Below, in pieces: positions 61,331-64,000 of a DNA stretch of 64,000 bases. Each line of letters starts with the position of its first letter. The stretch's first letter is position 1. The stretch lies in the NCBI GenBank assembly GCA_018136815.1, contig CM030934.1, forward strand, positions 6,021,087 through 6,085,086, in the 5' to 3' direction. The translations under genes and the position numbers were made by a program. Source of the DNA: Isochrysis galbana (Eukaryota; Haptophyta; Isochrysidales; Isochrysidaceae). The notes beneath the pieces were generated by a model. The model was given only the letters and a program-made list of their open reading frames with translations, made no database searches and was not told the origin of the DNA.

Positions 61331-62058
61331 CCGCGCTCGCGTCGGACGTCGGACTCCGCGAAAATGATTTCTGGCCAATTTGCGCGTTTTCTGGTTACGC
61401 ATCGCTGTGGGGGCTACCGTGGGGGGGCCAAGGGCCCAAAGGGCACCGGATATGTGCTAGTTACACCTATCCGGTCACCATATCCAAAAATCTCGTAATG
61501 AATCCTCAATCTTGACTTGGTCAATTTTCACCCTTGGAAGTTAAAATAGCTGTTTGACCGCCCTAGCCCTAGATGTTTTGCCATTCTGGATGGTTGATAC
61601 ATGATATGGACACTTCGGACGCTCGGTCACCCTCCACTTGCGGACGGGTTCATAATCGCCGAGCAGATTGCAAAACACGACTTGGAGAACGGCTGCGACG
61701 AGCCCAGCTGCGGACCGCACAGCACACAGATCCACCGCGAGCTCCGCGCCTCCTGCCGTCCATCCATGAACACGATCGATCGTGGAGACTTTCCTCTTCA
61801 CACCGTTCGCCTCCCCCCCCCCCCCCCCCCCCCCCCTCTGCCGTCCCTCTCTCCTCCTTCTCCACACTCTTTGTTCAAGTATCTCCGTTCCTTCCCTTCT
61901 TCCTCTTTTCTTTTCCCTTCCTCTCTCTTCCCCCGCCTCGCTCCATCTCGCTGGGCCGCTCTCTCGCTCCCCACCCCCTCGCATCCGCCGCCCGCCTGTC
62001 TCTCGCTGACTCTCGCTCGCCCTCTTCCTCTCTCTATCTTCTCAACCACCGCCCACCA
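61331..62058. other. Intergenic and CT-rich leader of the peptidase gene
   Basis: C run at 61816-61836 and strongly CT-rich text from 61840 to 62045, directly upstream of the S28 peptidase ATG. No separate gene supported. Confidence 0.5.
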
Positions 62059-63591
62059 ATGTGGCTCACCTTCACCGGCGCGCCAGCACTCCTCCCAGCT
62101 GAGGCGCAACTCGTGCGCACGCTAGGCGGCTGGCGCCAAGCGCAGCACAGCACTGTGCAGGGTGCCACTGGGCCGCCGCCGCGCTTCTTCACGCAGAAAC
62201 TCGACCACTTCCGCCCCGAAGAGCAGAGGACGTGGCAGCAGGCCTTCTTCGTCAATAGTACCCACTGGAAGGGCGATGGCCCCGTGTTTCTGTGCGTCGG
62301 AGGCGAGGGGCCTCCACTCACAGGCGCGGCAGTGTTTTCTTCGGTCCACTGTAACATTGCGGTCGAGCATCTGGAGGAATTTGGTGCTCTTATGTTTGCG
62401 ATTGAGCACAGATACTATGGCTGCCACAACATGTCCGCCTGCCCCTACGCAGCAACAGATGCGAAGCCTCTGAAGTGGCTTTCGTCGAGGCAAGCTCTGG
62501 CAGACATTGCTGCTTTCCACAAGTATGCCACCATTGAGTTCACACTCCCGCCCAAGACGATGTGGGTCACATTTGGTGGGTCATATCCTGGCATGCTCGC
62601 ATCCTGGGCGCGACTCCTATACCCAGAACGTATTTATGCATCGATCTCGTCTTCGGCACCGGTGCATGCCAAACTGGATATGCCCGAGTACAACGACTTG
62701 GTTGCTCGTGCCTACTCGCTGCCTTCAGTTGGCGGCTCTGCCTCGTGCCGGGAGATGATCGCCGCTGGTCACGCGGTAATCGGCCAGATGATGAGCACGC
62801 CAGTTGGGCGTAGTGTTTTGGCCTCGAAATTCGCCACGTTGCGTGGCCTTGGCCCCGAATGGCTTGAGAGCCGCGAGCACCAGGCGAGGTTCGCTGGTGA
62901 TGGAGTTGCTGCGTTCCCTGCTCAATCGAACGACCCATCATGCGAGCAACCTGCCTGTAGTGTCGGCAAGATTTGCTCTCTGCTTTCCGCAGCGCCAGGC
63001 TCGCCTGTCGATAAGCTCGCTGTCCTGACTGCGACCCAGATGGGGGCGGGGTTGATTCAACCTCATGCCAACAGGGCTGCACTGACGGAGGAGAAGCTGC
63101 TGAACATGAGGTTGACATCGATAAATCGATCCTCAACCTTTGCAAACGCGCCCCTCGACTATTGGGGCTACCAGACATGCACCGAGTTTGGCTTTTATCA
63201 GACGTGTGAGGTGGGGTCGGGCTGTTTCTTTACGCAGGGGCTGGTGGACCTTAACTCCTCCATCCAATTCTGCAACAGCCAGTTTGGCATTGCCCGTGAG
63301 GCCATCGAAGAGGCCATTGAACGATCCAACACCTTTTATGGCGGGCTGCGACCTGACATCCGATTCGGCCCCAAGGCAGCTTCACGCATTCTCTACGTCA
63401 ACGGTGACGTCGACCCGTGGTCGGCGCTCGCGATCCTCGAATCTCACAATCCTCGATCGCTGCCAGCAATCGGTAACGTCTCAGGCGCCTCCCACCACTT
63501 CTGGACCCATCCAAGCAAACCTACTGACCAAAAGACAGTCATCGAGGCGCGAGGCGCCATTGTCTCTCAATTGCACAAATGGCTCGGCTGA
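62059..63591 (+). CDS. S28-family serine carboxypeptidase (Pro-Xaa carboxypeptidase / thymus-specific type)
   Basis: 510 residues from the ATG at 62059, chosen because the open frame upstream is translated CT repeat. QKLDHFRPEEQRTWQQAFFV is the family's N-terminal block; GPVFLCVGGEGP and FAIEHRYYG follow. Catalytic triad: S175 in TFGGSYPGML, D452 in NGDVDPWSAL and the histidine at 479-480 in GASHHFWTHP. YWGYQTCTEFGFYQTCEVGS is also characteristic. These enzymes cleave C-terminal residues after proline, or tripeptides, in lysosomes or outside the cell. A clear signal peptide is not obvious at this start; hydrophobic text upstream (PFLPFFLFSFPFLSL) is in frame, so a start further upstream remains possible. 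No intron seen. Confidence 0.9.
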   Translation: MWLTFTGAPALLPAEAQLVRTLGGWRQAQHSTVQGATGPPPRFFTQKLDHFRPEEQRTWQQAFFVNSTHWKGDGPVFLCVGGEGPPLTGAAVFSSVHCNIAVEHLEEFGALMFAIEHRYYGCHNMSACPYAATDAKPLKWLSSRQALADIAAFHKYATIEFTLPPKTMWVTFGGSYPGMLASWARLLYPERIYASISSSAPVHAKLDMPEYNDLVARAYSLPSVGGSASCREMIAAGHAVIGQMMSTPVGRSVLASKFATLRGLGPEWLESREHQARFAGDGVAAFPAQSNDPSCEQPACSVGKICSLLSAAPGSPVDKLAVLTATQMGAGLIQPHANRAALTEEKLLNMRLTSINRSSTFANAPLDYWGYQTCTEFGFYQTCEVGSGCFFTQGLVDLNSSIQFCNSQFGIAREAIEEAIERSNTFYGGLRPDIRFGPKAASRILYVNGDVDPWSALAILESHNPRSLPAIGNVSGASHHFWTHPSKPTDQKTVIEARGAIVSQLHKWLG

Positions 63592-63721
63592 TGGTCAGCG
63601 GGGTACTTCTGCGCCGGCATGAAGTGGTATAGATGCGCGTGTTGAGAGCATCATCTTGCATTAGCAATCCACATGGAGATCTAGAAGAAAATGGCCAAAT
63701 CTTGCGGCCGGAGGAAGATCG

Positions 63722-63922
63722 CTACTCCTGAAATTCTCCTCGGGACATAGTCTTCCAGAATTGGTTTTTCTCCCTGTCTCCCTCCAGCTGCTGCAATGTC
63801 TCAAGGTGAAGAGGAGCGTCCACATTAGTCATTGCTTCAGGATCATAAAAATGTATTTCTATCTCTTGTGCCCCCGCTCCCTCTTGCCCCCCTCCGCCAT
63901 CTTCAGCCTCTTTTTCAAGCAA
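63722..63922 (-). other. Possible terminal exon of an unknown gene
   Basis: The minus frame encodes IEIHFYDPEAMTNVDAPLHL, ETLQQLEGDREKNQFWKTMS and ends GEFQE; it reads like real protein but has no ATG and no recognised family. Convergent with the peptidase gene. Confidence 0.25.
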
Positions 63923-63964
63923 TTACAATTGCTACGCCTCGCAATCGCCATAGTAGTATATAAA

Positions 63965-64000
63965 ATAATTAATGTTATATCCTAGCCAACCCCACTAGCT
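63965..64000. repeat. Dispersed repeat F4, copy 4 (cut by window edge)
   Basis: AATTAATGTTATATCCTAGC followed by CAACCCCACTAGCT, as in copies 1 and 2. Confidence 0.6.

Noticed and set aside
61573-62058. 162-residue N-terminal extension of the S28 peptidase
   Set aside because: It is mostly translated CT-rich leader; the family block begins shortly after the ATG at 62059. An upstream start in a hydrophobic stretch cannot be fully excluded.

Overview
The window is nuclear DNA of a GC-rich microbial eukaryote, most likely a unicellular alga. Genes are monocistronic, on both strands, and many carry short GT-AG spliceosomal introns (67 to about 180 nt) whose junctions restore conserved protein reading frames. 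Between them lie LINE, Copia-type, hAT and Harbinger-type sequences, GA/CT microsatellites and GC-rich dispersed repeats. No ribosomal RNA gene, convincing tRNA, CRISPR array or bacterial operon was seen. The exact lineage (haptophyte, pelagophyte, cryptophyte or other) cannot be fixed from the sequence alone. One 100-N scaffold gap lies at 47032-47131.

Layout. 1-0.3 kb is the 3' end of a Zn2Cys6 regulator whose full-length paralogue lies at 7.5-9.2 kb; the 7 kb between them holds repeats, a hAT transposase remnant, a gene related to phage homing-endonuclease-associated proteins (3.6-4.8 kb) and two dead LINE copies. 10.7-13 kb carries a two-exon membrane/MORN-like/alpha-beta hydrolase gene, then a truncated LINE with an 18-bp target duplication and a UbiA-type prenyltransferase (13.9-15 kb). 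15.9-22.1 kb is a near full-length LINE on the minus strand, head-to-head with a six-exon class III alcohol dehydrogenase gene (22.2-24.2 kb). 24.4-26.2 kb is repeat debris. A LON-domain gene (minus) and a DEDDh exonuclease gene (plus) diverge from a 0.7 kb GA microsatellite (26.8-30.1 kb). 30.5-32.3 kb holds Copia-like gag debris. 33.3-36.2 kb holds a divergent pair, an SLC35F-like transporter and a Harbinger/HARBI1-type nuclease; 36.9-40.2 kb holds coiled-coil genes around an LTR-like block. 40.5-43.2 kb is a sialate O-acetylesterase-like secreted esterase. 44.2-45 kb is a histidine phosphatase. 45.7-46.7 kb is a ~204-bp tandem satellite. 47.5-50.2 kb is a long disordered/coiled-coil protein, 51.1-52.3 kb a periplasmic-binding-protein-like gene, 54.6-55.1 kb a giant-virus-like reading frame, 55.2-56.9 kb Copia fragments in two orientations, 57.3-58.5 kb a five-exon DJ-1/PfpI gene, 60.8-61.2 kb an intact hAT-type MITE and 62.1-63.6 kb an S28 serine peptidase.

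The host genes look like unrelated housekeeping functions (formaldehyde/glyoxal-type detoxification by alcohol dehydrogenase III and a DJ-1-like protein, esterases and peptidases, transporters, prenyl transfer) and form no pathway cluster. The strongest unusual signals are: a LINE family whose 3' ends finish in T tracts rather than A tails; two GC-rich repeat families sharing a terminal stem-loop with a compensatory base change; an hAT MITE with perfect 8-bp target duplication; and two genes resembling phage or giant-virus proteins inside a eukaryotic chromosome.
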